Positions 36,701 through 47,311 of a DNA stretch of 64,000 nt are shown one piece after another. The notes under the pieces are model-generated. The model was not told the origin of the DNA and searched no databases. It worked only from the letters and a program-made list of their open reading frames with translations. The first letter of the stretch is position 1; each line of letters begins with the position of its first letter. The DNA comes from Brasenia schreberi (taxonomy: Eukaryota > Streptophyta > Magnoliopsida > Nymphaeales > Cabombaceae), in contig JAYKKT010000079.1 of NCBI GenBank assembly GCA_036023115.1, forward strand, positions 16,889,501 to 16,953,500, in the 5' to 3' direction. The position numbers were made by a program, and so were the translations under genes.

Positions 36701-39521
36701 ATTTGGGGAAAAATAGTACTAGGTAACCACCTAGGAAGATAAACATGGTTAAGGTCAAGGTTAAGGCAAGTCTTTGTACAGTCAGAGCTGAAGGCATGAG
36801 TACATACTACAAGGCATCCTCTGATAACTTATTGTGCTATCAGAACTCAAAGTGCTCTTAGGCCATATCAGGTTACCAATAACAACAACTACAACAACTA
36901 AGCCTTTTCCCATACTAGATGGGGTCGGCTAATGTGATTTACCAATAATATATATAATTTCTCACCATGTGTATATGATGCTTATGATGCTTATGATGCC
37001 ATAGAAATGATGTCTACTTTGGATGCTGATGTACTTGTGAAAGGTCTGGATAAAATGCTATCCTGTTTGACCCAGATGCACTTCTACTGAACCACCATTT
37101 GCACTATTACCATACCTTCCTACAGGGACATGACGCAAGTCACTTTATGTAATTCTTGCCCTTTGGTATATGTCATCTGTTGTTAAGTTGACCTTGTTTA
37201 ATACATATGACAGATTCAGTTTCGGCATGTTCGTTAACATGTTTTATCATGTTCTGCCACTTGTGGGGGGCTTTCTGAAATTTATGCCATGTCAAACTTT
37301 CAGAGAAGGAAATTCTAACATTTCCCTCTTTGCCATTTATTAGGTGCACTCTCATTCAGGGTATGCAGCAGCTGCTGTTTTCATCTTCAACAACTGCACA
37401 ACCAATATTAACCCCTTGGGTAACTATTTACTTGTTTTCTTTCCGTTCTATTTATGTCATGCCAATCAACTTTGGAGCTGCGGAGCAGCTATTTTAGGTT
37501 GAAGTGATTGCTTCCTATTTGAAACTATGTATGGTACTTGTGCAATATAAGTTGCCTTTATCTCATTTATTTATTTTATCGACATGATTGTGATTATCTT
37601 TTATTTAAGAAGAAAATTGGGCATTCTTTGAGTAAATGTATGTGTCAATGAACTTTAGTTATTCTGATTTCTGATCCTGATAAGTTTCTCATCAAAGAGC
37701 TATTACACCACACTTAATTCTGTTATTTGTATTCATCTTTCAAGAACAAGAAACACAAGCTATTTCTTGTTTCCATTTGAATTGTATTTCATAACTTATA
37801 GATTGAATGGTGTGTTTCTGACAAATCTGAATCACGTCGTGCATGATGACTAGCAATCTCCTTTATCTAAGTTGGCCTATAATTTATAATTGTTCACTTG
37901 CTCTGCTTTAGTTGTATGTGTGTACATAGTGCACACCTGTGCACGTGTGTAGCTGTATGCCAGTGTTTATTTTCTTATTCATAGGCTGAGCTGTCAATCT
38001 GGAATAGAAATTAAGAGTATTTAAGATACTAGTTCGGTGGCAAATCATTAACCTCACCATCTCTCCACCCACGATAGCACATAAATTCAATTAACTTTTG
38101 CGTTTAAGGAAGAAATCTTAAATTACTCTAGCATCTTAAGGGGGTGTTTGCTCGTGTCAGATCCCATATAGGGGCCATTCTGTTCATGCGCCCCCACTCA
38201 AAGACAAATGCTGGTGCTTGTGGACCTGGGTCCCGCGAGAACCTGCATGGACATTTTATGTTGCAAAATGCTCGTACCTTTCTTTCCACTCCTGGGGGCG
38301 GAACGAAAGGTTGGTGGACAACCAGGACATCTGCGTTTCATCCACATGTGGCCTTGTTGTCAAACACTCCCTAAGGGGCTGAAGGCACTCAAAAGCCTTC
38401 TTTTTTTTGAGGGATGATCCTCTGGGGTTATACAAGTGGTGTGGTCTTAGATATTCTGCTGGAGGAGGAAAATTACTAGCGTATAGAGTGCAGGGATCAT
38501 ATGCATTGAAGTAACGTGAAGGATATGAATTTCTTGTATACAGCTGATTTCTTTCAGTTTTTTTTCTTTTCTATAAGGGATCATATGCATGGAAGTAACG
38601 TGAATGATATGAATTTCTCATATCCCTCTGATATCTTTCAGTTTTTTATATATAAATACATTTTCAGCTATCTCTTAGATGATGTCATTCCCTGATTGTA
38701 TTTATTGAAAAACTGCAGTCTCTGATGAAAGAACTTGCTGAAATGGAGAAGGTCAACACTCAACTCTCAGCTGCAGTTGAAGATGTAACACGTGCGCATG
38801 GTTTGAAGGCTGAGGTATTACCAGTTATTCAGTTTATGTGGCAAATATCTGTTTTATGTACTTAGGTCTGATACCATCCAGTACCCTTTTGTTCCTCTGG
38901 TTACAGAAGTAAATCAGCATTTGTCGCAATTACTGCACTTTATTTTCGTCTCATACAATTGCTCAAACCTGAAAATTCCATGAATTAGGAAAACTTTAAT
39001 GCGCTGCTTTAGCAATTACACACTGGAACATGAAGAGTTGACTTCTCTTGTATAATTTCTCCTTGGACTGTCCAGGCTGGGTTTAAATGCCTGTGCATGA
39101 GACACTTTTAGTAATAGGATGGGGTGCTTGCTTCCTGTTTGAATGATGTCAAAACTCAGCATAGGTTAGCCGTAAACGACATCTAGACTTTGCCGAGTCT
39201 GCAGTAGAGATTGTGTACAGTTAGTCCTTGACATGGTTTCTCGAAACAAAGACTCAAATCTGAATGCTCCAAGTGCTACAAATCTTGGCTTTTCCATCAA
39301 CGTGCTTAAGAGATTTCCATGTTCAGTGAAAATGCATGTATTCTTGTCTTATGGGCAAATGGTGAAACGTAATATTACATCCATTCATGCAGATTGTGAA
39401 ACTTCATCCACATGAGGTTGGACGGGACAGGCAAGTTTTTGTTGATTTCTTCTGTAATCCTGACCGTTTAAGGAATCAAGTTAGAGAACTAACGGCACGC
39501 ATCAAAGCTCTTCAAGTGTAG
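18796..39521 (+). CDS. AUG3: HAUS augmin-like complex subunit 3, C-terminal exons (gene continues upstream of the window)
   Basis: Augmin binds existing microtubules and recruits gamma-tubulin to nucleate new ones in spindle and phragmoplast; AUG3 is a coiled-coil core subunit. Eight exons in frame: 18796-18853, 18945-19000, 19902-20054, 20301-20412, 20507-20648, 37344-37419, 38719-38814, 39393-39521 (TAG). All introns are GT-AG and phases agree. Diagnostic peptides: [105 protein letters not shown]. They follow remembered Arabidopsis AUG3 closely to its C-terminus. This is 273 residues of roughly 600; N-terminal exons must lie upstream, so that intron exceeds 18.7 kb. Intron 20649-37343 is 16.7 kb of nested transposons. 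A possible poly(A) signal AATAAA lies at 39914-39919. Confidence 0.93.
20649..21927. other. AUG3 large intron, 5' part, without a gene
   Basis: Begins with the donor GTAAGT at 20649. About 20790-21310 holds degenerate GAGC/GCTC words (GAGCCGAACGAGCCGCTCAT at 21270) of a kind dispersed in plant genomes; similar text recurs at 54850-55200. No coding sequence recognised. Confidence 0.5.
22502..22810 (+). repeat. Copia E 5' LTR
   Basis: 309 bp, partner of 31039-31347. Carries AGTTATAAATTTG (about 22637), a plausible TATA box, and GGGCGGCAGCCATAGGGGCG near the U5 end. Confidence 0.92.
23693..24064 (-). repeat. Copia F left (3') LTR
   Basis: 372 bp. TATTTATAG at 23898-23906 gives a CTATAAATA box on the reverse strand. 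It lacks a segment of about 36 bp that the other LTR carries. The U3 side is strongly G/C-rich (CTGGGGGCCCTGGCCCAG). Confidence 0.93.
24071..28003 (-). pseudogene. Copia F gag-pol, broken in a few places
   Basis: Reverse strand. Gag begins near 28003 ([19 protein letters not shown]) with stops near 27905 and 27590. From 27431 a 448-residue frame carries zinc knuckle [14 protein letters not shown] (second Cys is Tyr), protease [12 protein letters not shown] (DSG changed to DSC), pre-integrase [10 protein letters not shown] and integrase [35 protein letters not shown]. Next 26110-25670 ([10 protein letters not shown]). [21 protein letters not shown] and [14 protein letters not shown] in 25194-24658. 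RNase [19 protein letters not shown] and [18 protein letters not shown] down to 24071. It is the best preserved Copia here but not translatable as one protein. Confidence 0.92.
28151..28558 (-). repeat. Copia F right (5') LTR
   Basis: 408 bp. TATA box on the reverse strand at 28356-28364. Contains AACGGCTATTTCACTAGCCG near 28441, a short perfect hairpin absent from the other LTR. Confidence 0.93.
31039..31347 (+). repeat. Copia E 3' LTR
   Basis: 309 bp, preceded by TTGAGGGGGTG and followed by the GTTAC duplication. Confidence 0.92.
31353..31516 (-). repeat. Copia D left LTR, second part (first part 22317-22501)
   Basis: Continues the LTR interrupted at 22501 by Copia E. GTTAC is duplicated at 22497-22501 and 31348-31352. 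It ends TTACATTAACA at 31516. The part at 22317-22501 carries GGTATTTATAGAGG, which on the reverse strand gives a CTATAAATACC TATA box. Confidence 0.88.
31517..35679 (-). pseudogene. Copia D gag-pol, broken
   Basis: Reverse strand from the right: remnants of gag (35206-35600); then 35206-34160 with [16 protein letters not shown], zinc knuckle [14 protein letters not shown] (last Cys changed to Tyr) and protease [14 protein letters not shown]. Integrase remnants lie at 34150-33477 ([16 protein letters not shown]). RT is at 32852-31845 ([51 protein letters not shown]). RNase H has DADWGGDVN, then [17 protein letters not shown] and [12 protein letters not shown], down to 31524. Several stops and frame changes separate these blocks. 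The protein pattern is close to Copia F, so D and F are relatives. Confidence 0.88.
35680..36041 (-). repeat. Copia D right (5') LTR
   Basis: 362 bp, TG at 35680 and CA at 36041 on the plus strand. A TATA box CTATAAATACC is on the reverse strand near 35866-35876. The U3 side (high coordinates) is G/C-rich with GGCCAGCACT and CGGGCCCTAATGGCCC words. Confidence 0.9.
36883..36938 (-). mobile_element. 56-bp RTE LINE tail-only insertion
   Basis: Reverse strand: TTAGCCGACCCCATCTAGTA, TGGGAAAAGGCTTAG, then TTG-rich tail. Flanked by TTACCAATAA at 36873-36882 and 36939-36948, a 10-bp target duplication. In the AUG3 intron, 0.4 kb before its acceptor. Confidence 0.85.
38140..38371. mobile_element. Tourist-like (PIF/Harbinger) MITE
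   Basis: 232 bp with terminal inverted repeats GGGGGTGTTTG and CAAACACTCCC (one mismatch when paired) and the three-base duplication TAA at 38137-38139 and 38372-38374. This is the target preference of the PIF/Harbinger superfamily, and the GGGGGTGTTTG end is typical of Tourist MITEs. It lies in an AUG3 intron and encodes no protein; open frames across it (38144-38417) are incidental. Confidence 0.8.
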
Positions 39522-40747
39522 ATTAGATTATACATCATGTATATTTCCTTATTTCGCCTGTTTGTATCATTATTCAGCTAGTTGTAACATAGAACGACCA
39601 CCAATTTCTTGGTAGGTGAGTTATTGAGCTTGCAATTTTTTCGGACAGGGTTTATTTTTTGTTGAAGTTCAAATTCAATATTAATGTCAAATTGACTGTC
39701 TGATGTGCTCATGTTCTGCGTTTAAGATGAACATATTGTGGATCAACTGTATGCGTGATCCATGTGTTCTTTCAGCAAAACCCAAAAGGGTGATATTTTA
39801 TTGCGGTGAAAAGACGGTGATTAAGGCACTCTACTTTAGCACCTTTGCAGGCTTCGGAACATGCTCCCTGATGGGCTTCCTTTTGTCTTTCTGTTCTCCT
39901 TTGTGCATATGACAATAAAGTAATTATATTTCACTTGTCACCGTACTCGGAGAAAATGCCTGTTCTAACTCCTCTTCAAAATCCCCCGTCTTTTACTTTC
40001 AATAATGTGTATGTTGTACAGTTCGTTTTTGTTATGGAACATTACAGGGGATCAAAATGATTCCATCTTATTCATTTACTGTGCTTCTCTTTTATATGCC
40101 TCTTTCAGATCGCTGGGATCTGATAGTGAACCCAGTTTCAGTTGAGTGCATAGAGATATGAAAATGAAATTGAGAGTGCTTATTGGGTTTTATGTTTCTA
40201 TTGATACAAATTGAGAAAAAGAAAGCCAACAGAAAATTTCCCAAATAACCTGTGGATTTCCCAGATAACTGATTTCTCAATTTTCATAAAACCTTTTACC
40301 AGTATAATCTGGTGTTGACGACACGCTGGCCTCATGAATCATAAGGACTTCTAGTTTGATGCACAAGATGCTGCCAGCTGAATCCATTTGGAATTAGGCA
40401 CTCTCAACGCCATGGCCAGTAATCCCATGTTTTTCAGTTTGCTCGATCTTACAAGAGATATGATCGGTTTATGATTAACATCAATTGACATACTTGTAGT
40501 ATGCTCTACATGGACGGATGTGGCTTCGTATATTTAGGTCATTTGCCAACATGTTCTCTACATAATTCAACGTTGCCTGCGAGATGTGCCAAGTATTATT
40601 TTCTTTCAAATTGGCATACAATTGCATGTTATATCCAGTATGTTGGATGCTGATCATCAGTATACGGGCCTGATGCCGTAGTTACGAGAATGTAGAAACG
40701 AGATTTGTCCATGGCATGCAGATGAGAAACTTGTATGGGTATGCTAG
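39522..40747. other. AUG3 3' flank without a gene
   Basis: Presumed 3' UTR and intergenic DNA. AATAAA at 39914-39919 could be the poly(A) signal. No reading frame here resembles a known protein, and no C-terminal ALB3 exon was found on the reverse strand. Confidence 0.5.
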
Positions 40748-41012
40748 GGTTCGATAAGTTGCAGGTGTACATTCTTTCACTTGATGGTAACAAGCTTTTG
40801 ATCAGGGTTTATGCAATCTCTAAATAGATTGGTATAATACATATACATACTTATATGTGTGTGTGCGTGCTGTGCTTCGATAAATTGCAGGTATACATAC
40901 TTTCACTTGATTGTGTGTGTGTGTGATATCAATCTATTTAGAGACTGCACAAACCCTATCAAAAACTTGTTACCAGCATCAAGTGAAAGTATGTATACCT
41001 GCAATTTATCGA
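40748..41012. repeat. Imperfect inverted repeat of about 90 bp with a third inner copy
   Basis: The left arm (about 40752-40838: TTCGATAAGTTGCAGGTGTA, TTCTTTCACTTGATGGTAAC, AAGCTTTTGATCAGGGTTT) is matched in reverse complement at about 40926-41010. A third piece, TGCTTCGATAAATTGCAGGT to TTTCACTTGA at 40873-40910, repeats the start of the left arm directly and also pairs with the right arm. GT/CA dinucleotides flank it. The origin could be a MITE or a local inverted duplication. Confidence 0.75.
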
Positions 41013-41022
41013 AGCACAGCAT

Positions 41023-41040
41023 GCGCACACACACACACAC

Positions 41041-41086
<46 letters not shown>
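41023..41086. repeat. Compound microsatellite (CA)n(TA)n(GA)n
   Basis: CA to 41040, TA 41041-41062, GA 41063-41086. Same three-part make-up as 62894-62991. Confidence 0.95.
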
Positions 41087-41095
<9 letters not shown>

Positions 41096-41113
41096 CCTGC
41101 AAGTCATAAACAT

Positions 41114-41350
41114 GATGCAGTAGAGAAAGCGTTTGACACTCAATATTGAGTTACAATTACATCCAGTAACATTCAAAATTATTTAACATTGTGTTTGACG
41201 CTCAACGTAATAGTATATATATATATATACGTGATGCAATAGAGAAAGCGTTTGACACCCAATATTGAGTTACGATTACATCCAGTAACATTCAAAATTA
41301 TTTAACATTGTGTTTGACGCTCAACGTAATAGTATGTATATATATATATA
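41114..41350. repeat. 119-bp tandem duplication
   Basis: GATGCAGTAGAGAAAGCG at 41114 and GATGCAATAGAGAAAGCG at 41233 start two near-identical units, each ending in CTCAACGTAATAGTAT plus a TA run. Only a few base changes separate them. No coding sequence. Confidence 0.93.
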
Positions 41351-42212
41351 GGGCTTGGTCCTCCTCTGATGCTGTGAACTATTCGTTCCATTGTCGACAC
41401 CGCATGGTAGAGGGCAAACCAAAAGTACGCCTGTGGGAAGGACTTGTAATCATATCATAACCCAATATGAATGGACAACCTTCTGCCAGGGTTTTTATCA
41501 GGTTATTCTTGTAACTAAGTCACAATGTTGATCAACCTTTAAATTCAATATGCTTAGGTTAGATGAAATACCCTTTACAAAATGGAATGGGTTAACATAA
41601 AAACCCAGATCAACTTATCCATGGAACTTTTTCCTTCAAATTCTGGACCTTAGAAACTGAGTCGAACCAATCAGCCGAAAACTTGTGAATTTCCAAACCA
41701 AACCCAAACTGGAAAACCAGCACAACTGAATCTAATTAGGAATTTCAGTCAGTTTGAGTTGGTTACTCGGTCTTAACCAAATAGTGTTCGCTCCAAGAAA
41801 ATTTATTGATGTGGCAGCCATTTTTCTAGCTAGTGATGAAATAAGCACCCTATTTTTCCCTTAAAAGGAGGATGCATAAGTATAAATCGGCAGAACTCGA
41901 TCTTAGCGTTGGTGCCAAAACAGTCACACCTCAGCCTGTGTTGGTTGAGGTGTGGTTGCATTTCGACAAGAATGATTTGCGGGTTCGAGGAGAAAGCCCG
42001 TTGCTTCCTGGATCCTCAAGGTAATAAGGGTCCTAATTCAAGTTTCAAATGTGCAGCCGGATGCTGTTTTGAATTCTTATTGTTTTGATGGTCTTTTGTT
42101 GTACGATTGATATTGATGAGATCCCAAAGTTACTTTCAACTTTATGCCCTATTTGAAGAGAAAGACAAAGAAAAAGAACCCATCATTCACCGGATCATTT
42201 TCGGATACTTAA

Positions 42213-42369
42213 GGGGTGTTTGAGATCGAGGGAACTGGAACTGTCTGTCGTAATCAAATATGAGCCTCGGCACAAATGACCCTACCTTTTACCTGATTAC
42301 AAGGCATATCAGCAGTCATTGGAACTAGAGTTCCAGTTTTGTAGTTCCAACCACACAATCAAACATTCC
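42213..42369. mobile_element. Possible degenerate Tourist-like MITE
   Basis: GGGGTGTTTGA at the left and TCAAACATTCC at the right pair with two transitions, flanked by TAA and TAC. Resembles the MITE at 38140 but less clearly. Confidence 0.4.
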
Positions 42370-42996
42370 TACGTTTGTTTGAATCACGGTACTAGGTAAT
42401 TGGTACTGAAACTTCAGTTCTAGGCCCACACGTGACTGGAGCTTATGTGAACTGCATCAAGTACGGCTCTCTCTAGATGGGCTTAAGATCAAATTAGATA
42501 TCAAGTTTGATAAAGTTTTAGATGGTTAGGGTTTTCCTATCAACTAATGAATCTCAGAGTTTAGGGTTTTCTATCGCCTAATGAAGCTCAGATTTCAAAT
42601 CAAACCAATCCTATATTTTTAGTTAAATCTACTGTCCAGTATACATTCAGTTAAATCTACTCACCAGTAAAGACTTAGGCCAGAAGGCACCGAGAGGGCA
42701 AAATAACCAATCATTAGAGGAAGAAATTTAGTTAAAGCCTGAGAAGTCTTTTGATTTGGATCATCAGCCTGATAATACCAAGAAAAGTAGTATGTCAAGG
42801 AAAATCAGAAAATATGCAATCCATATTTCATAGAACCGAATCTGAGCCTTGAGTTTAGAAAACTGTGTAAAAAAGTAGCTAATGTCATGTATTTAAATCC
42901 ACTAAAGTATTGAACAACGGCAGAAATCAAAAGCTATCAACCAAAACTAGGTCAGAAAAAGTTTTTAAGTAATTCAACCGAAAAGCATAGCCTCAC

Positions 42997-45726
42997 CTGT
43001 GGTGGCTGCATTATTTGAACTGACAGGTATTGTGTCACAATAAGTAGCAATGGTAAAACGAGATATGCCAAAGTGTCTGACCAGCCAAGAGGCGGATGAC
43101 CATCCTGCATAAACCCAGGACAAGTCAGGAGAATTAATAAGAAAGTGCATCATCGAAACACAATATCCAATATTAGAATTAAGGAATAAAATGATTTAAA
43201 TAAATGTATAAGTAAAACATATCATTAATATGACGATTTAGAGGTTTTCTCTTTTTGCTTTTGCACAAAAAGTAGGACTAACAGTTTATCCATTATGCGA
43301 ACATGATCATAACTTTGGATCATTAGAGTGAATGAACTTATCAACATCAAAAACTTAACTAAGTGAAAGGTGTTGCTTAAGCGTGAAGAAACAAATCCAA
43401 TGGAAGCAACCCCCAGAAATGTCCCCCAGCCTGTGGACACTCTAATCAAGTATAACTACTACAGATGCTGCGATTTCACATTTCCATCCATTGAAAGAAA
43501 TTACATGAAGAAGAATGCTCAGAATCATGTGTCTCCTTAAAACCTTAACTTCTGCTTGTCATATGAAATTATTAAGCTCAAATTTTTTCACCAGTTTAAC
43601 GGTTATCAAGGATTCATCCCTTGACCAAAATATCACTGTATAATACCTTCACAATATATCCTTTCCATCTAATAAAGTAAAAATAGAGAAAATGAAAAAG
43701 AGCACTTACTACAAAAGGGAAAAGCCAAGAAATTCCACTGCCATTTTGTCGAGCTGCTATTGTAGTTGGGCCAGACAAAGAAGGAATCCAGAAAAGCCCT
43801 CCGTCAGGAGTCCCTTGTACACATAAGCACAATCCCCTTACGCTAAGATTGTGGGTGAAAAAATTAACAACAGAAATGAGACTCGACAAGTGATACTAAC
43901 CTCATCAGCAACATTTGAAAGAGCCCTATACAGCCTAATCCATACAGGAATTGTAGCAAGAGTTGGCAAGCACCCTGAGGTAAAGAGTGAACACTGTGAA
44001 CTGCAAGTCGCAACTGGTTCTTGAGAACTGCATGAATTATTGAGCCTACCATACTCAAACTTTTAAATACAAAAGTAAAATAAACTAGTGGTGCAACAAT
44101 CAGAAAAGAGATTAATCAAAACCACACTGATCCTACTTGCATAATTATGCCCAGCAAGGAAAATGACTGCTTGATGACCCCTCTAAGCTGCTAAATCCAC
44201 AGAATCACCTCTTCCAGATTCCCCAAGCCAGAGGCCATCAAATGCATGGTTGGTTACAATAAAATTATCACAATACAGGGGCAGTGCCCACATTTCATGG
44301 AGAAACAATATAAGAACCGATACTGGACTATGAAGAAAGCCTTTAATCTTTGTTGTGGAGATAGTAAAAGTCATCCCTTCAATCACTGAATCAGACACTG
44401 GAAGCTCAAATGTAAGGAATTGAATGGACAAACTTGATATTCATAACGTGAATCTCACAAGTTACAAACTCTTTCTTATTCCTTCGAGTTCTTATTTCAT
44501 ATTAAGTGGATAAATAGGCAGAATAAGTTCTCCTAGAAGTGGCTAAACAACGTCTATTGCCTTGAAATCCTGAAGTTGAGACTGTACATATATGGAGGAG
44601 GAATCTGCTGGGCTGACATTATAAGCGAGCTGGGAGTCAATAGACCATTTAGTTATTGACGTGGCTGAATTATTCAACTAGTAAAACTCCACCAGTGTGG
44701 GTCACTGTGCAAGTACAGCACGTGAATGCATTCAGTTGACTGCAGCCTGCATCTGACTTATTAACCTAGCCCGTGGCAACATCTTCAAAGGTATAAAATT
44801 TATTAATCTCAAAATAAAGCAGCATACCATAAAGAAGCTAAGTACCTTATAACCTAAAATATATGGTCAGAATAACTACCCCTAAGAAAATATATAGAAT
44901 GCAAGTGTGTCTGAAAGGATGTACTACCCTAAGAATATTAGCATGTCGACATCAGCCTATATAAGTATATGCTCCATGCACAAGCAAATTCTTAGTGAGC
45001 TTAAAGTGGAGAATGTAACCTGCCAGTGAGTTCACGCCAGCTAATTTATACAAGCGAGCAGCCTCTAATTGTATTTTTTCCTGCAAGGAAACATGAGTTG
45101 GGACTTAACCACCAAACAAAGCAACAATAAATACAAAGTTGGAAATTTTGCAACCTACTACGTGCAAAAAATTTACTGTCTCTCACCTATACAAACAAGC
45201 TCATCTAGGAAAGCAAAGCAATAGCACTAAAAAAGAGTTCTACCTGATTACCAGCAAAGCGCTTCTGGATAGCCTTTATCTGTGGTTGAAGAGTTCTCAC
45301 AGCAAGAGTGGACTCCATCTGCATGGCAGAAAATCAAATAAGGATTTCAACGCAGATAAAGGACAGATCTTGTGAAGCTGACCTACATTTCTTATTACAA
45401 ATGCATGCAGACAAGAAAGAAAGAAATGATGAGAACAACAACAATGAATTGATATTAACAATTTAATGTATGTGATAGAACTGCCACTATATACAAACCA
45501 ATTAAAAAATGCACCTAATCAACAGTGGACATTCTATCAAGGATAAGCCAAGCACATGAAGAAGTGATTGCAGACCAATCAACATGTACGTGATAAGGCT
45601 CTTGTACTCAAAACCCAATAGGAAACAAAATCATAGAATATTATCATTTTATTCAAATTATACATACAGTCAAGCATCAGGTGTGCTTGGAAGCAACAAC
45701 AACTAGAGGGCAAGAGAACTACATAA

Positions 45727-45763
<37 letters not shown>

Positions 45764-46168
45764 AATCTAAAGGCCACCTCAACTAGCCATCAGATCAGAA
45801 CCCTCCTACTGGTTGAACTAGATTCAGGGAGGTTTTGGAGCTATCTTCCTCTCAATACAACAAACAATAGTAAAATGAGAATTACCCCGTGAAAAGCTAC
45901 TCTAAGAGTCTGAATCCTAGGAATCCAATCCTAGGGCATCAATATTGTTAAGAAGCCAATCCAATCAAAGGTAATACGGTTTGAGAATGTTTAAATAAAA
46001 GAAAATCATTTAGAATGATTGTATGCACATTCCAAGAAGATCAAAGTGAATCCATACCTGCTTCTTAGTTAAAGAAAATGTAGCAACCTTAACAAGCACC
46101 GTGAGGAGAATAATTGCAAACCCATAAGAATATGGAACATGCAATGTAGACAGACCATCCTTCAAGAC
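42997..46168 (-). pseudogene. ALB3: ALB3/Oxa1-type thylakoid insertase, partial and frameshifted copy
   Basis: ALB3 inserts light-harvesting proteins into thylakoids. Six reverse-strand exons with GT-AG borders: 46168-46058 (VPYSYGFAIILLTVLVKVAT), 45318-45244 (ESTLAVRTLQPQIKAIQKRF), 45080-45020 (EKIQLEAARLYKLAGVNSLA), 43974-43901 (CLPTLATIPVW, LYRALSNVADE), 43813-43710 (FWIPSLSGPTTIAARQNGSG), 43104-42997 (DGHPPLGWSDTLAYLVLPLL). All phases agree except exon 43813-43710, which is 104 bases where the family needs 105. A base is missing in the TTTT run of the EGFFW codons, shifting the frame. Changes at conserved sites (VNPLAG to VNSLAG, WIGLY to WIRLY) fit relaxed constraint. I found neither a transit-peptide exon upstream nor the exons for the last membrane segments downstream. 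Most likely a pseudogene; a sequencing error plus distant exons is the alternative. Confidence 0.85.
45728..45762. repeat. (GT)n(GA)n microsatellite
   Basis: Dinucleotide run in an intron of the ALB3-like copy's region. Confidence 0.9.
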
Positions 46169-47083
46169 CTAAAATAGAAAAAAAAATCAACTCAGGAGTA
46201 CATCAGTAGGAAAGGCGAAGAAGAGTACACCAAATGATAACGCATGCATCAGACTATAAACTTGTTCTCAATTTGTTGATTCACATACAATTTTAAACTG
46301 GTCCTGATGTGTTCAGAAATAGGAGATTGGATGATTGCTTATTTGTTGCTATTTACTTCACATGTTCTGCCACGATGAAGCTGAAGAAGGCAACTAAGCT
46401 TGACTTGAGATGTCAAGCAATCAAAATGAATGGCCTTATACAAAACCACAGGAACCTGCAAAGCAAAATTGAGAAACCAAAATTTCTAAGAAAGAATGGT
46501 ATGGAGTGCTCAGACTGGGTGTTTAGATGAACAGAGTTTATCCTTTTACTACACCGGACATTGCATTATCTCATTTGTCAGGCTAAATACTGAGAATTTA
46601 TTATCATTAACTCCTTCCAGAAGCAGCTAACTTAGTCCCTCCCACTGTGCTCATGCGAAAGCTTAATCATATATAGTTTATGGTTGCAAACATTTGATTC
46701 TTTAAACATTTACCTTGGGATGAGGTGTTCTGTGAAATGAAGGAGTGGTTTGCTTATGCTTAATTTCAACCAAGTACTTGGAAAGGAGTAGGAACCCTCT
46801 TTGCCAATGAACAGATCTACCCAGCGAAAACTTGGAGAACATATCATATTTCCTGAAAAAGGCATGCACCCAAGACACTGAAAATTGTGTGTGGAGAATA
46901 GATGATGAAGAAGGTCAAGATACACATAACCTATTTCTTGAATGCCCTGGAAACCATGTTCTCATCTCATTTCTTTGTGTTTTAAGCTGTCTAAGAAATG
47001 AACATAAGGCTACTAGATGTACAACTTTGTCTTGAAACACATCAATTTGAAGGGATAAATATCTGGTGAATAAAGATAGGTTT
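46169..47083. other. Upstream flank of the ALB3-like exons, no gene recognised
   Basis: If the ALB3-like gene were whole, its first exon would be expected upstream of 46168. None was recognised here. Short open frames (46309-46530, 46710-46925) resemble nothing known. Confidence 0.45.
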
Positions 47084-47297
47084 CATCAACTTCATCAACT
47101 AAGCCTTTTCTCATACTAGATGGGGTCAACTACATGGATTCTTTGTTTCCACATAGCCCTATCATAATTTTGTAGAATCCATGATAGATAAGTTCGACAA
47201 AGTTTTACGCTCGCTGTCAGAAGCCTAACGCAACCCTCCTTATTCCGGGCTTGGGACCTGCCATGCAAGGGTGATCCCTTATATGGGTGGAGTTAAG
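47084..47297 (-). mobile_element. RTE LINE 3' end, diverged subfamily, 214 bp
   Basis: Reverse-strand LINE end (CTAAGCCTTTTCTCATACTA, ACATGGATTCTTTGTTTCCA) followed by a segment with AGAAGCCTAACGCAACCCTC and GGCTTGGGACCTGCCATGC. It is flanked by ATAAAGATAGGTTT at 47070-47083 and 47298-47311. The tail is CATCAACTT-like rather than pure CAA. The inner segment matches 12245-12391, marking a subfamily with an extra or different 3' UTR. Confidence 0.85.
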
Positions 47298-47311
47298 ATA
47301 AAGATAGGTTT

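Noticed and set aside
38144..38417. Two plus-strand frames of 76 and 69 residues
   Set aside because: They lie wholly on a MITE with clear terminal repeats and TAA duplication.
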